NCBI GenBank assembly: GCA_048213135.1
Contig: PS015010.1
Span: forward strand, 1,240,001-1,304,000
Length of the DNA: 64,000 bases
DNA from: Reclinomonas americana ATCC 50394
Taxonomy: Eukaryota; Jakobida; Jakobea; Jakobida
Direction of reading: 5' to 3'
Shown here: positions 17,848 through 26,253 of the stretch, one piece after another
How positions within the stretch are numbered: position 1 is the stretch's first letter
Layout of the letters: every line of letters starts with the position of its first letter
Made by a program: the position numbers and the translations under genes
Notes under the pieces: generated by a model
Told to the model about the DNA's origin: nothing
Seen by the model: the letters and a program-made list of their open reading frames with translations, nothing else
Database searches by the model: none

Positions 17848-18339
17848 TCAGCTTTTCATGTTAATATACTGGAGGGCAATGCCCAGGTTCCATCCTTTGG
17901 AAGCCTGTATCACATCCTGCAGGTCATCTATCTTTTTACCGGTTACCCTGATGATATCGTCCATGATGGCGGCCTGCACTTTCAGCCCGCTGTCCTTGAT
18001 CAGTTTCACGATCTTTTTAGCATCCTCCTGTTTAATACCATTACGTACCACGATCTCTTTTTTGGTCACTTTGCCACTGGGGTAAGCTTCCTTGCTGAGG
18101 TCGTATATCTCCGCCGCCAATCCCTGCTTCATACTCCGGCTGATCATGACGTCCACGATCTGGTCGATCTTCATATCACTGTCGGCCTCCAGGTTTACTT
18201 TATACTCTTTCTTGTTCAGCTCTATCAGTACATGCGATCCTTTGAAATCAAACCGGTTGGTGATCTCTTTGTTGACGGTGTTGATGGCATTGTCAAGGGT
18301 CTGAAGGTCGACCTTGCTGACCATATCGAATGAGGGCAT
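17848..18339 (-). CDS. yajQ: YajQ-family nucleotide-binding protein
   Basis: A 163-residue protein of the YajQ/UPF0234 family, with the two tandem ferredoxin-like halves typical of it. It opens MPSFDMVSKVDLQTLDNAIN and continues NRFDFKGS, then KQGLAAEIYDLSK, IVRNGI-like and KDSGLKVQAAIMDDIIRVTGKKIDDLQ. Family members bind nucleotides; one in Xanthomonas binds cyclic di-GMP, but that role cannot be assumed here. The start is ATG 18339, which matches the family N-terminus. A TTG six codons upstream is in frame but would add an unconserved tail. It lies downstream of a strong terminator hairpin belonging to the outer-membrane receptor gene. Confidence 0.95.
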   Translation of the reverse strand: MPSFDMVSKVDLQTLDNAINTVNKEITNRFDFKGSHVLIELNKKEYKVNLEADSDMKIDQIVDVMISRSMKQGLAAEIYDLSKEAYPSGKVTKKEIVVRNGIKQEDAKKIVKLIKDSGLKVQAAIMDDIIRVTGKKIDDLQDVIQASKGWNLGIALQYINMKS

Positions 18340-18361
18340 AAGCGGTATTTTTTTCAAATGT

Positions 18362-18394
18362 AAAAAAACCTATCGCAAAAGCGACAGGTTTTTA
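18362..18394 (-). terminator. Terminator of the beta-barrel receptor gene
   Basis: AAAAACCT-x-TCGC, AAAA loop, GCGA-x-AGGTTTTT (18364-18393), a 12-bp stem with one mismatch and T runs on both strands. It would end minus-strand transcripts from the 827-residue receptor gene before yajQ. Confidence 0.75.
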
Positions 18395-18510
18395 CAAAAA
18401 GAACTGCCTAAATAATTACGAATTGTGGTGATTAGGTGATGTCTTTCTCATTTATTGTAATCTGATGGATTGAGAAAATTGATTTATTATCATATCATCA
18501 GGCCGTTTCT

Positions 18511-18547
18511 GATTTTCAAATCATCACATCTTCAAATTTTCAAATTG
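18511..18547. repeat. TTTTCAAAT intergenic repeat
   Basis: Three TTTTCAAAT- or CTTCAAAT-type words in 37 bases, between the receptor gene and its terminator. It is low-complexity, AT-rich and not coding. Confidence 0.55.
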
Positions 18548-18548
18548 T

Positions 18549-21032
18549 TTAATTACCTGAGTTTTTCACCCTGTTCTGCTCATCTCCTGCTCCACCGCTC
18601 TTCCTGTTGTTACCGGCTTTCAGTTTTCCTTTGTTGAAACGGTAGGTAAAGCTAACTGATACGGCCCTGCTGTCGTTCACATTCCTGAACTGGGCATCCA
18701 CGTTGCTGTACTTGCTGTATCCTTTGAAAACACCACCGGCAAATACATCGCGGAAATTAACACGTATGCTGCCTTTGTTCTTGAGTACCTGTTTGCCAAA
18801 GGCCAGGTTCATTTGCGCAATCGGCTTGATGAAGATTACACCTTCAATGCCTTTGCTGCGGTAGAAAGCGCTTACTTCGGCAGACCACCCTTTGCCCCAT
18901 TTGAATTGCTGCTGGGTCTGTACCAGGAAAGTGGTGTTGCTGATAGAAATATTTTCGTTGTTCACCACACCGTTAAAATGGTTGTTGAATACATTGGTAT
19001 AGATGCTGGCCGTCCACCATTTTTTGATGTCTTTATTAGCGCTTACAGCCAATCCCCATTGTTGCAGGCGGGCGATATTGGCTTTTTTGATAAACGTTTC
19101 ATTGGTCAGCTCGTTTTGTTCCAGCACCTGCTGAATGATGTTGTTGGTACTGGTATAGTTCACCGTAGTGGTCAAAAAGCCTTTGTACGTGTGACTGAGT
19201 TCGATATTGTGGGCAAACTGCGCATTCAGGTTAGGATTACCCTGTTCAAACGTGTATTTGTCGAGGAAGTGTACAAACGGGTTCATATCCTCATAGTCCG
19301 GACGGTCGATCCTCCTGCCGTAATTGATCACGAATTCGTTGCTGGCATTGGCCGTGTATTGCAGGTAAACCGTAGGGAATAACTGTGTATAGTTGCGTTT
19401 GAAGCTTTTTTGAGCAGCTACAAATTTGTCATTTACCTGGTCATATTCATAACCTGAGGAAACACCTTTGGCATTGGTATTTTCAAGACGTAAACCCAAC
19501 TGGGCATTCCATTTTTTGCTGAGCGGACGGCTATAATTCACATAAGCCGCATTGATGTTTTCGTCATAAATAAAGTGGTTGCTGCGGGCACTGTCGAGTA
19601 CGGTGTAACTGCTGTACACGCTGTCGTATATCGCGTTGTTATCTGTCTTTACATAGCTGGATTTGATACCCGCTTCAAATTTGGCGCCTTTTTTCAGTGG
19701 CAGTGTGTAATCAACCTTACCACTGTATATTTTAATATTGGTAGGCAATGTGCCCAACAGGGTTTCTGATAATGAGGTCGGATTTCCGTGAGCATCATAA
19801 TCCCTGCTCACCAATGGCTGGCTGCTGGTTGCGGTATACTGTATATAATCCAGGTCTGTTGTCAGCTCCTGACCGGCTGAATCCAGGGCAGTTCTTAAAT
19901 TAAGGTTACCGCTGAAGTTTTTCCATTTTTCATCGTTGCGTACAGAAGCAATGGTCTGGCTTTCGAGATTATAGTTCGGATCAAGAATATACGTGTTGCT
20001 GTTACTTTGCCAGGTGCTTGGTTTGTAAAAACCATTCAGCACCATACCGATCGTTGTTTTTTTCGATACACTATAATCAACGCCTACCTTAGCTCCGTAG
20101 TAATGACTCCGATTTCTCATGAGTGAGGTCTGGTCGAAAATATGCAGCAATTGCTTGGTATTGGCGTCACGCATGTTCCTGGAGATATACAACTCTTCAC
20201 CCCTGTTATTGCGGTTATAATTGAGGCTGGTAAACAGGTTGATCTTACCATTGCGGTAGTTGAAGTTCAGGTTGTCGTTGAAACGGGCATAGCGTCCCTG
20301 GGTATAACCCGTGGTAATGCTTCCGTTATAACCAAACTGCTTGTTCTTTTTTGTTTTGATGTTGATGACACCGGAGTTACCGGCAGCATCGTATTTAGCC
20401 GGCGGGTTGGTCATGATCTCGATCTGTTCCAGCTGGCTGGCGCTCATACTTTTTAAGAGATTGGCCAGATCGGGACCGCTCAGGTAGCTTGGGCGGCCGT
20501 CTACCAATACTACCACGCCGGATTTACCTTTCAGGCTGATGTTGCCATCTTTATCCACCGTTACACCGGGCGCTTTTTCCAACACTTCCAGGGCAGAGTT
20601 ACCCACGTTGGAAATAGAGGCTTCCACGTTAACCACCGTACGGTCGATCTTTCTTTCAATGAGAGGTTTCTTTGCCGTTACCACTACTTCTTTCATGTTC
20701 TTGTTAACCGGTACCAGCTGCAGTACACCTACCGTAGCGGGTGCGGTACCCAGGGTTACCGGCTGGCTGTAGGTCTTACTGTGACCAACAGAGGTGGCCA
20801 GTACCAGGTACTCGCCGGGTTTAACATTGTCGAAGCTGAAATTGCCTGTAGCATCGGTGATGGCTACTTTTACCAGGCTGGAGTCTTTGGCCCGGAGAAG
20901 AGATACGGATGCGGCGTCAATGATCTTCTGGTTACCGCCGTCTTTAATGCTTCCGGAGATCTTACCCCCGTTCTGTGCCTGGGCTGACAGCATAAGGAGG
21001 CTGCCGGCCAGAAGGCTGAATAATTTTTTCAT
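18549..21032 (-). CDS. Outer-membrane beta-barrel receptor (TonB-dependent-like, OMP_b-brl_3)
   Basis: An 827-residue outer-membrane protein. It has a signal peptide (residues 1-20, ending SAQAQ), then a carboxypeptidase-regulatory-like domain (about 25-110) and a plug-like region with EVVVTAKKPLIERKIDRTVVNVEAS and the ISLKGKSGVVVLVDGRPSYLSG motif. A large beta-barrel fills the rest. This fits the outer-membrane beta-barrel family common in Chitinophagaceae, related to TonB receptors. The ligand is unknown. The last membrane strand is followed by an unusual hydrophilic KSGGAGDEQNRVKNSGN tail, so the C-terminus is not the usual aromatic residue. Monocistronic, with its own promoter box and terminator. 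Confidence 0.9.
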   Translation of the reverse strand: MKKLFSLLAGSLLMLSAQAQNGGKISGSIKDGGNQKIIDAASVSLLRAKDSSLVKVAITDATGNFSFDNVKPGEYLVLATSVGHSKTYSQPVTLGTAPATVGVLQLVPVNKNMKEVVVTAKKPLIERKIDRTVVNVEASISNVGNSALEVLEKAPGVTVDKDGNISLKGKSGVVVLVDGRPSYLSGPDLANLLKSMSASQLEQIEIMTNPPAKYDAAGNSGVINIKTKKNKQFGYNGSITTGYTQGRYARFNDNLNFNYRNGKINLFTSLNYNRNNRGEELYISRNMRDANTKQLLHIFDQTSLMRNRSHYYGAKVGVDYSVSKKTTIGMVLNGFYKPSTWQSNSNTYILDPNYNLESQTIASVRNDEKWKNFSGNLNLRTALDSAGQELTTDLDYIQYTATSSQPLVSRDYDAHGNPTSLSETLLGTLPTNIKIYSGKVDYTLPLKKGAKFEAGIKSSYVKTDNNAIYDSVYSSYTVLDSARSNHFIYDENINAAYVNYSRPLSKKWNAQLGLRLENTNAKGVSSGYEYDQVNDKFVAAQKSFKRNYTQLFPTVYLQYTANASNEFVINYGRRIDRPDYEDMNPFVHFLDKYTFEQGNPNLNAQFAHNIELSHTYKGFLTTTVNYTSTNNIIQQVLEQNELTNETFIKKANIARLQQWGLAVSANKDIKKWWTASIYTNVFNNHFNGVVNNENISISNTTFLVQTQQQFKWGKGWSAEVSAFYRSKGIEGVIFIKPIAQMNLAFGKQVLKNKGSIRVNFRDVFAGGVFKGYSKYSNVDAQFRNVNDSRAVSVSFTYRFNKGKLKAGNNRKSGGAGDEQNRVKNSGN

Positions 21033-21116
21033 GGCTATACTTTTTGTTTGTTTTTCCCGGTCGGCTACAACCGGATGGCTTAGTTTCTGCAGTTATATAC
21101 TTTGATAACTACCTCA

Positions 21117-21124
21117 CAAAAGTA
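21117..21124 (-). promoter_or_regulatory. TAnnTTTG promoter box inside a dyad, receptor gene
   Basis: TACTTTTG on the minus strand, 84 bases before ATG 21032. It overlaps an inverted repeat AAAGTA-GG-TACTTT (21119-21132), which could be an operator. Confidence 0.5.
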
Positions 21125-21257
21125 GGTACTTTGTTTTGCATAGTACATTGTTTTGTATTGAACGGTAAATTTTCAGGATAACTGGTAGAATAGTGAATCT
21201 TTTACGGACAGGCAGGTATAAAAGTTACAGGGTGAAAAAGAATTAATTACAGATTAA

Positions 21258-21289
21258 AATAAGAACGACCCCGTTTTTGGGGCCGTTCC
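21258..21289 (-). terminator. Terminator of lgt
   Basis: GAACGACCCC / GGGGCCGTTC stem (21263-21272 with 21279-21288, one mismatch), loop GTTTTT, with a T-rich stretch after it on the minus strand. It begins 31 bases past the lgt stop. Confidence 0.75.
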
Positions 21290-21318
21290 GTGCAATTATG
21301 TAAATATTAAGATTAATC

Positions 21319-22626
21319 TTATGCTTTGGCCCTGCGGCGGGAGCTCCAGATGAGTATGATGCCGGACAGCACAAGCCCGGTGGCGATGATCTCAGCCTGG
21401 CTGGGTTTGAAACCGAGCACATTATAGGTGGTATTTACCCGGATGAGCTCTACGATAAACCGTTCCAAACCATTAAAAATGAGGTAGATGCCAAATATCA
21501 CCCCCGGAGTCTTTATCCTTTTGCGGATGGCCCACAGCACCAGGAAAAGCAGGGTGCAAATGGTGGTTTCATAAAACGGTGTGGGAAATACAGGTGAAGG
21601 AAGCTGGCGGCAATATTCGCCATCACAACCGGCAATCTTAACCCCATCATTGTTCACATTGTTGGGATAGGTGTAAGCCACCATCCAGGTGGGCAGGAAA
21701 CCCGGAGCTTTGAAATTGCGGCTGGGTACCTCCTCCAGTGTGGCGGCTGTACGGCCGCTGTACTGGTTCGATTCCGGGATACGTCCCTGCAGGAAATAGG
21801 TGCTGTTCTTTTCCAGCCCTTTCCTGAATTCGCCGGGTTGCGCCAGTACCACATGTCCTGTACTGTCGGTTACATAAGCACTGTTGTACACACCCCAGTC
21901 ACCGTCGCCGGCTACCTGGCAGCCGATACGGCCAATGGCATAGGCGATCATCAGTGCAGGCGCAGCGGCATCAACAAGATGTATGATGCGGATACCTTTT
22001 TTAACCGCGTACCAGCAAATGGCAATCGCGGCTACAATCAGGCCGCCATAAAAAGTAAGACCACGGGCGGAGAAAATAGTGCCGATGGGATCCGCGATAA
22101 AAGAAGACCAGTTCTCCAGCGCGTCAAACAATTTGGCGCCCAATATACCAAACACCAGGCCCAGGATAACGATATCTCCTACCCTGTCGTGCGGCCATAT
22201 GCGTACGTTCCTGCGCTCGGGTTCTTTCAGTTTTTGTTTGTTCTTATCCCACCACTTCACACCTACCAGTATCGCCGCGATCAGCAGTCCGCCGGGCAGG
22301 CTACCGCTGCCGGAGAAAATATAATCCTGCGGGTTAACATCCGCCGGTTTGCTGAAAAACAAACCAATGAGTTTATATCCGAACGCAAAACCAATGATGG
22401 CGTTGATGAGCAACTCCCCTATTGAAGCGGGCCTGCCTACCATGATCATCTCTTCGCGGGGCGATAACAGGCCGGCTTTTTCTTTCCGCTGCAACTCACG
22501 GCTGATCACGATCGCGGCCACCACAAAGGATATGGCAACCATCAGCCCGAATGTATTGAGGAAACTTAAACCATGCCATTCCACGCCAAACCAGTCTTTG
22601 AAGGCATAATAGAGATTGGGATACAT
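21319..22626 (-). CDS. lgt: Prolipoprotein diacylglyceryl transferase, enlarged form
   Basis: A 435-residue polytopic inner-membrane protein that would attach diacylglycerol to the lipobox cysteine of prolipoproteins. Family features: a YAIGRIGCQVAGDGDWG block corresponding to the Lgt signature, GLTFYGGLIV corresponding to the usual HGG block, and the C-terminal FNGLERFIVELIRVN motif. It is much longer than the E. coli enzyme (291 residues). About 100 extra residues fall in one polar loop after the signature (about 245-345). The signature has Cys where Asn is usual, and the HGG block has Tyr for His. Many lipoproteins in this window (SusD, binding protein, others) would need it. Confidence 0.85.
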   Translation of the reverse strand: MYPNLYYAFKDWFGVEWHGLSFLNTFGLMVAISFVVAAIVISRELQRKEKAGLLSPREEMIMVGRPASIGELLINAIIGFAFGYKLIGLFFSKPADVNPQDYIFSGSGSLPGGLLIAAILVGVKWWDKNKQKLKEPERRNVRIWPHDRVGDIVILGLVFGILGAKLFDALENWSSFIADPIGTIFSARGLTFYGGLIVAAIAICWYAVKKGIRIIHLVDAAAPALMIAYAIGRIGCQVAGDGDWGVYNSAYVTDSTGHVVLAQPGEFRKGLEKNSTYFLQGRIPESNQYSGRTAATLEEVPSRNFKAPGFLPTWMVAYTYPNNVNNDGVKIAGCDGEYCRQLPSPVFPTPFYETTICTLLFLVLWAIRKRIKTPGVIFGIYLIFNGLERFIVELIRVNTTYNVLGFKPSQAEIIATGLVLSGIILIWSSRRRAKA

Positions 22627-22701
22627 ACTCTTGCTTGCGTTGTGAGGGTTAAAAGAACTGCAATATATTCAATTATTCAAAGCAGGTCTTGCCCGTATAA
22701 A

Positions 22702-22731
22702 TAAAAAACCTCCCGCTGACAACGGGAGGTG
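22702..22731 (-). terminator. Terminator of the bacilliredoxin gene
   Basis: ACCTCCCG, 7-base loop, CGGGAGGT (22708-22730), followed on the minus strand by TTTTTTA. It is 46 bases past the stop. Confidence 0.85.
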
Positions 22732-22776
22732 TACTTACTAACCCATATACATAGTGGGCCAAAGGCCCGGTATATC

Positions 22777-23193
22777 TTAATTGCAATACTGGTCGAAAGC
22801 ACCCAGCAGGTTCTCGGCGATCATTTGTGCGCTCCTGCCTTCAATGTTATGCCTTTCGATAAAATGCACCAGCTGTCCGTCTTTGAACAGGGCGATAGCG
22901 GGTGATGACGGAGGATAAGGCAACAGGTGCTGACGGATCTGCTTCACGGCATCAATATCAAAACCGGCAAAACTGGTGGTGATATGATCGGGACGTTTAG
23001 TGGTGTTGGCAACAGCCATCAGCACACCAGGGCGGGCTGTTCCGGCGCTGCAACCGCAAACGGAATTGATCATAACCAATGTGGTGCCTTTTTCAGCAAG
23101 CGTCTTCTCCACATCATCTGCAGTGAGCAATTCTGAAAAACCATTGTCGGTGAGCTCCTCCTTCATCGGGATAACTATTTCTTCTGGATACAT
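22777..23193 (-). CDS. Bacilliredoxin, BrxA/BrxB (YphP/YqiW) family
   Basis: A 138-residue thioredoxin-fold protein. The redox site is CGC in NSVCGCSAGTARPG (about residues 53-56), followed by the family's TKRPDHITTSFAGFD and PSSPAIALFKDGQLVHFIERHNIEGR. In Bacillus these proteins remove bacillithiol from proteins; Bacteroidota homologues probably act on protein disulfides or mixed disulfides of a low-molecular-weight thiol. Cytoplasmic. A TAATTTTG box lies 22 bases upstream. It is a single-gene unit between lgt and hsp20. Confidence 0.95.
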   Translation of the reverse strand: MYPEEIVIPMKEELTDNGFSELLTADDVEKTLAEKGTTLVMINSVCGCSAGTARPGVLMAVANTTKRPDHITTSFAGFDIDAVKQIRQHLLPYPPSSPAIALFKDGQLVHFIERHNIEGRSAQMIAENLLGAFDQYCN

Positions 23194-23215
23194 ATGTTTT
23201 AATTGTTTTGAGTCA

Positions 23216-23223
23216 CAAAATTA
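23216..23223 (-). promoter_or_regulatory. TAnnTTTG promoter box, bacilliredoxin gene
   Basis: TAATTTTG on the minus strand ends 22 bases before ATG 23193. The spacing suits a short leader. No clear -33 box. Confidence 0.55.
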
Positions 23224-23449
23224 AGCAGTTCTGGCTAAATACGCATCGAAACACTTCGATCAATAGAATGAATTCCCAAATTAGAAAACCATAAAACCGG
23301 AAACTTTGTCGCTTAATCAACCCTAAGATTGACATTCCGTCATACAAAAGCTGTGCATTTGGGAAATCATGGCATTAAAAAAAGGGATGGAACGGCATTT
23401 GAACATACCGATTCGAAATCAAAAAATTCAAAACAACAATTTTATAGCT

Positions 23450-23890
23450 ATGACACTTGTAAAAGTTAACCACCCGATCAACAAATCATTCGACGGTTTA
23501 TTCAACCAGTTGTTCAACGAGTTTCCTGCCGGTTTCGGTAAAGCGGTAAGGGAAGACGTACTCGACTTTCCTCCCGTGAACATTGTGGAACAACCCAATG
23601 GTTACCAGTTGTCCTTATCGGCTCCCGGTTTGGATAAATCTGATTTCTCTATTAAACTGGAGAACAGGATCCTGACCATCAGCGCGGAAAAGAAAGAAGA
23701 GAAACTGGCCGAAACGGATAAATACGTTCGCAAAGAATTCAGCAGGAAAGCTTTCAAAAGAAGTTTCACTGTTGATGAAAAGATCGACGACAGCCACATC
23801 AGCGCCAAATATGAAAATGGTGTACTGGTACTGGATCTGCCCAAAAAAGAAGAAGTGAAAAGCAGCCCTACTGCTATCAGCATTCAATAA
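23450..23890 (+). CDS. Small heat-shock protein, Hsp20/alpha-crystallin family
   Basis: A 146-residue chaperone. An N-terminal arm (about 1-42) leads into the alpha-crystallin domain (about 43-135: FPPVNIVEQPNGYQLSLSAPG, LENRILTISAEKK, ENGVLVLDLPK), ending with a short tail containing TAISIQ, a variant of the I-x-I anchor. It holds unfolding proteins in a refoldable state. The start is ATG 23450 (MTLVKVNHPIN). The in-frame ATG at 23369 would add 27 residues of basic, unconserved sequence. It has a strong terminator at 23930. Confidence 0.95.
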   Translation: MTLVKVNHPINKSFDGLFNQLFNEFPAGFGKAVREDVLDFPPVNIVEQPNGYQLSLSAPGLDKSDFSIKLENRILTISAEKKEEKLAETDKYVRKEFSRKAFKRSFTVDEKIDDSHISAKYENGVLVLDLPKKEEVKSSPTAISIQ

Positions 23891-23929
23891 TTTTTCTTAC
23901 GCTAAGTAAGCATACAGTTGGTTTTTGGT

Positions 23930-23966
23930 AAGCCCCCTCCATTCCTGGCGGGGGCTTTATTTTTTC
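23930..23966 (+). terminator. Terminator of hsp20
   Basis: AAGCCCCC, 12-base loop, GGGGGCTT (23930-23957), followed by TATTTTTT. Confidence 0.85.
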
Positions 23967-23980
23967 CGGATCAGCGAAGT

Positions 23981-24433
23981 TTATTCGCAGCCTCTCTTTC
24001 TTCTTGTATCAATGATGTACTGGATCTTCCAGGCGCCGTTAATCCTTACCAGTTGGAAAGAGTTGACACCACAATGGCTGAAAGTGCCTTTGTAATAAAA
24101 TTTATATGGTGTCCAGGCTATGGCCAGGTTGCCGTCGATGCGGATAACGTCGAAGCTGATGCGCTCATCTGCATCTCCCTTATTCAGTTTACTTACCGAT
24201 TCAGCAAACTCATCAACAGGATCCGTCTTAACAACGGTCTTTCCCTGTGCGTCCCTGGCAATGGTTTGCAGGATGGCACTGTCGGCAAAAGCATTTTTGA
24301 TCAACGCGGCATCGGAGTTTTTCATTCCCTCGAATAGTTGATTGACGGCTGCTTTTACAGAGTCTTCCGCGGTTTGTGCATGCCCGGCTGCGCAGGCTAA
24401 AGAAAAAGTTAAAAGAAAGAAGAGCTGCTTCAT
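23981..24433 (-). CDS. Secreted NTF2-like/SnoaL-like (DUF4440-type) protein
   Basis: A 150-residue protein from ATG 24433 with signal peptide MKQLFFLLTFSLACAAGHAQ. An upstream in-frame ATG would give 13 extra polar residues before it. The mature part is a single cone-shaped NTF2-like domain: a helix with VKAAVNQLFEGMKNSDAALIKNAFADSA, then strands ending FSHCGVNSFQLVRINGAWKIQYIIDTRRK. Such domains bind small ligands or act as hydratases or isomerases, but no catalytic residues can be named. It is convergent to hsp20, 14 bases from the end of its terminator. Confidence 0.85.
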   Translation of the reverse strand: MKQLFFLLTFSLACAAGHAQTAEDSVKAAVNQLFEGMKNSDAALIKNAFADSAILQTIARDAQGKTVVKTDPVDEFAESVSKLNKGDADERISFDVIRIDGNLAIAWTPYKFYYKGTFSHCGVNSFQLVRINGAWKIQYIIDTRRKRGCE

Positions 24434-24737
24434 CTGGTTTGATTTGGTTGTAAATTTGAAGTAAATATACAAGCCGGTTCAACAGGCGGTAGAAAAATTA
24501 CAGCAACGGTTGGAGCGGCAAAACAGAGAAGCAATATTTTACATCAATAAGCGTTCTCAATAAAAGGCGGATCAACAACCGCTTTGCCTTGATAAAACGG
24601 CCCACCTGCAGGAAATAGTCACGTGGGCTTTTTTATTGCCCGGAACTTTCACCTCCCATTTTCCTTTCCCGGTATAAAAAAACGACAGGTGTTTGTACCT
24701 GCCGTTTCAATATCTTTCTTCAATTTAAATCTGCAAT
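24434..24737. other. Intergenic region with orphan plus-strand hairpin and arginine decarboxylase terminator
   Basis: There is no protein gene. At 24600-24634 a hairpin (GCCCAC, 17-base loop, GTGGGC) with six T looks like a plus-strand terminator, yet no plus-strand gene precedes it here. At 24675-24708 a second hairpin (AAACGACAGGT, loop, ACCTGCCGTTT) with T on the minus strand ends the arginine decarboxylase transcript. Confidence 0.55.
24675..24708 (-). terminator. Terminator of arginine decarboxylase
   Basis: An 11-bp stem with one mismatch (24680-24690 with 24697-24707), then TTTTTTTAT on the minus strand, 30 bases past the stop. Confidence 0.85.
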
Positions 24738-26135
24738 TTAATACCCCAGTATCTTCAGCATACTCTGCGCCGACTGCTCCTTCGCGTACACCCAGTCCAC
24801 CAGTTTGCCGTTTTTATCGTGTCCCACAATAATGTGCTTGGGCGAAGGTATCAGGCAGTGTTTGATACCGCCATAACCGCTGATCTGGTCCTGGTAGGCA
24901 CCGGTATGGAAAAACCCGACGTAAAGCGGCTCTCCCGTTTCATCCGTCTTGGGCAGGAACACTTCGTTGATATGTTCTTCGGAATCGTAGTAGTCGTGGC
25001 TGTCGCAGGTAATACCACCCAGCACCACCCGCTGGTATTCGTTCTGCCATTTGTTGATGGGCAGCATCAGGAATTTTTCACCAATGCCCCAGGTATCGGG
25101 TAAGGTAGTAATGAAAGACGAGTCGATCATATACCAGGTTTCCCGGTCGTTCTGCATTTTCTGACCAATAACGCTGTAGATGTGCGCCATGCTTTCACCT
25201 ACGGTATAGCTGCCGAATTCGGTGAAGATATTGGGCATGGGCACTTTACTTTTTTTACAGGCTACTTTGATGTTTCGAACAATCTCGTTGATCATGAACT
25301 GGTAGTCGTAATCAAAACCAAGTGAATGCTTGATGGGGAAACCGCCACCGATGTTGATAGAATCAAGTTCGGGACAGATCTTCTTTAACTGGCAGTACAG
25401 GTTGATCACTTTATTGAGTTCGCTCCAGTAGTAGATGTCATCCTTAATACCCTTGTTCAGGAAAATGTGCAGCATCTTCAGCTGGAAACGGTGTTCATTA
25501 CCTTCGATCTTATCTACATAAAATTCCAGGATGTCTTTTGCCCTGATGCCGAGCCTGGAAGTATAGAACGGAAAACTCGGTTCTTCTTCTGCCGCCACAC
25601 GTATGCCCAGGTTGAAAGGCACTTTCACCGATTTGATATAAGCCCTCAGTTCATCCACGTTATCGAGAATGGGCACTACATTTTTAAACCCGCTGTTGAG
25701 CAGACCGGCAATACGGCTGGTATAAGGTTTTTGTTTATAGCCGTTGCAGATGATGAACGTGTCTTTGTTGATCTTTTTTCGGGCATACAATTTTTTGATG
25801 ATCTCGATATCGTAAGCGTAAGATGTTTCGAGATGAATATCGTGTTTCAATGCTTCTTCCACCACGAAAGAGAAATGCGAACTTTTAGTGCAATAGCAGT
25901 AATTGTATTTGCCTTCGTATTTATGTCTCTTGAACGCCGCGGCGAACATGGTTTTAGCCTTGTTGATCTGCTTCCCGATCTTGGGCAGGTACGATAATTT
26001 AAGAGGCGTGCCGTATTTGTCGATCAGCGCTTTAATATCCAGGTCATTGTACTGCAGGTACTCATTTTTTACCTTAAAATCTTCCTGCGGAAAATTGAAA
26101 GTTTGCTGCACCAGGTCATTGTAGGTATTGTTCAT
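24738..26135 (-). CDS. speA: Arginine decarboxylase, short Bacteroidota form
   Basis: A 465-residue fold-type III PLP decarboxylase. The PLP lysine is probably Lys84 in YCYCTKSSHFSF. The glycine-rich phosphate loop is NIGGGFPIKHSLG, and the C-terminal active-site CDSHDYY corresponds to the CDxxD motif of the family. It decarboxylates L-arginine to agmatine, the first step of polyamine synthesis. It is shorter than the E. coli enzyme because it lacks the inserted domains, as in other Bacteroidota. Ornithine or diaminopimelate as substrate is less likely given the match to the roughly 460-residue arginine group. Monocistronic between rplT and the NTF2-like gene. Confidence 0.88.
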   Translation of the reverse strand: MNNTYNDLVQQTFNFPQEDFKVKNEYLQYNDLDIKALIDKYGTPLKLSYLPKIGKQINKAKTMFAAAFKRHKYEGKYNYCYCTKSSHFSFVVEEALKHDIHLETSYAYDIEIIKKLYARKKINKDTFIICNGYKQKPYTSRIAGLLNSGFKNVVPILDNVDELRAYIKSVKVPFNLGIRVAAEEEPSFPFYTSRLGIRAKDILEFYVDKIEGNEHRFQLKMLHIFLNKGIKDDIYYWSELNKVINLYCQLKKICPELDSINIGGGFPIKHSLGFDYDYQFMINEIVRNIKVACKKSKVPMPNIFTEFGSYTVGESMAHIYSVIGQKMQNDRETWYMIDSSFITTLPDTWGIGEKFLMLPINKWQNEYQRVVLGGITCDSHDYYDSEEHINEVFLPKTDETGEPLYVGFFHTGAYQDQISGYGGIKHCLIPSPKHIIVGHDKNGKLVDWVYAKEQSAQSMLKILGY

Positions 26136-26171
26136 GTGGCCAAAAAGATTGAATGGGTCGAAAATTTTTCA

Positions 26172-26179
26172 CAAATGTA
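26172..26179 (-). promoter_or_regulatory. TAnnTTTG promoter box, arginine decarboxylase
   Basis: TACATTTG on the minus strand, 36 bases before ATG 26135 and just past the rplT terminator. Confidence 0.55.
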
Positions 26180-26202
26180 AATGAATGTACAAATATGCGG
26201 CA

Positions 26203-26231
26203 TAAAAAAACCGTCCTGCGGGCAGGACGGC
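26203..26231 (-). terminator. Terminator of rpmI-rplT
   Basis: A perfect 9-bp stem (CCGTCCTGC with GCAGGACGG, 26211-26230), followed on the minus strand by TTTTTTTAT. Confidence 0.9.
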
Positions 26232-26253
26232 TGTATTCAATTTTTCCGGCTTA

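Noticed and set aside
23369-23449. Upstream start for hsp20
   Set aside because: The 27 extra residues are basic and unconserved; ATG 23450 fits the family N-terminus.
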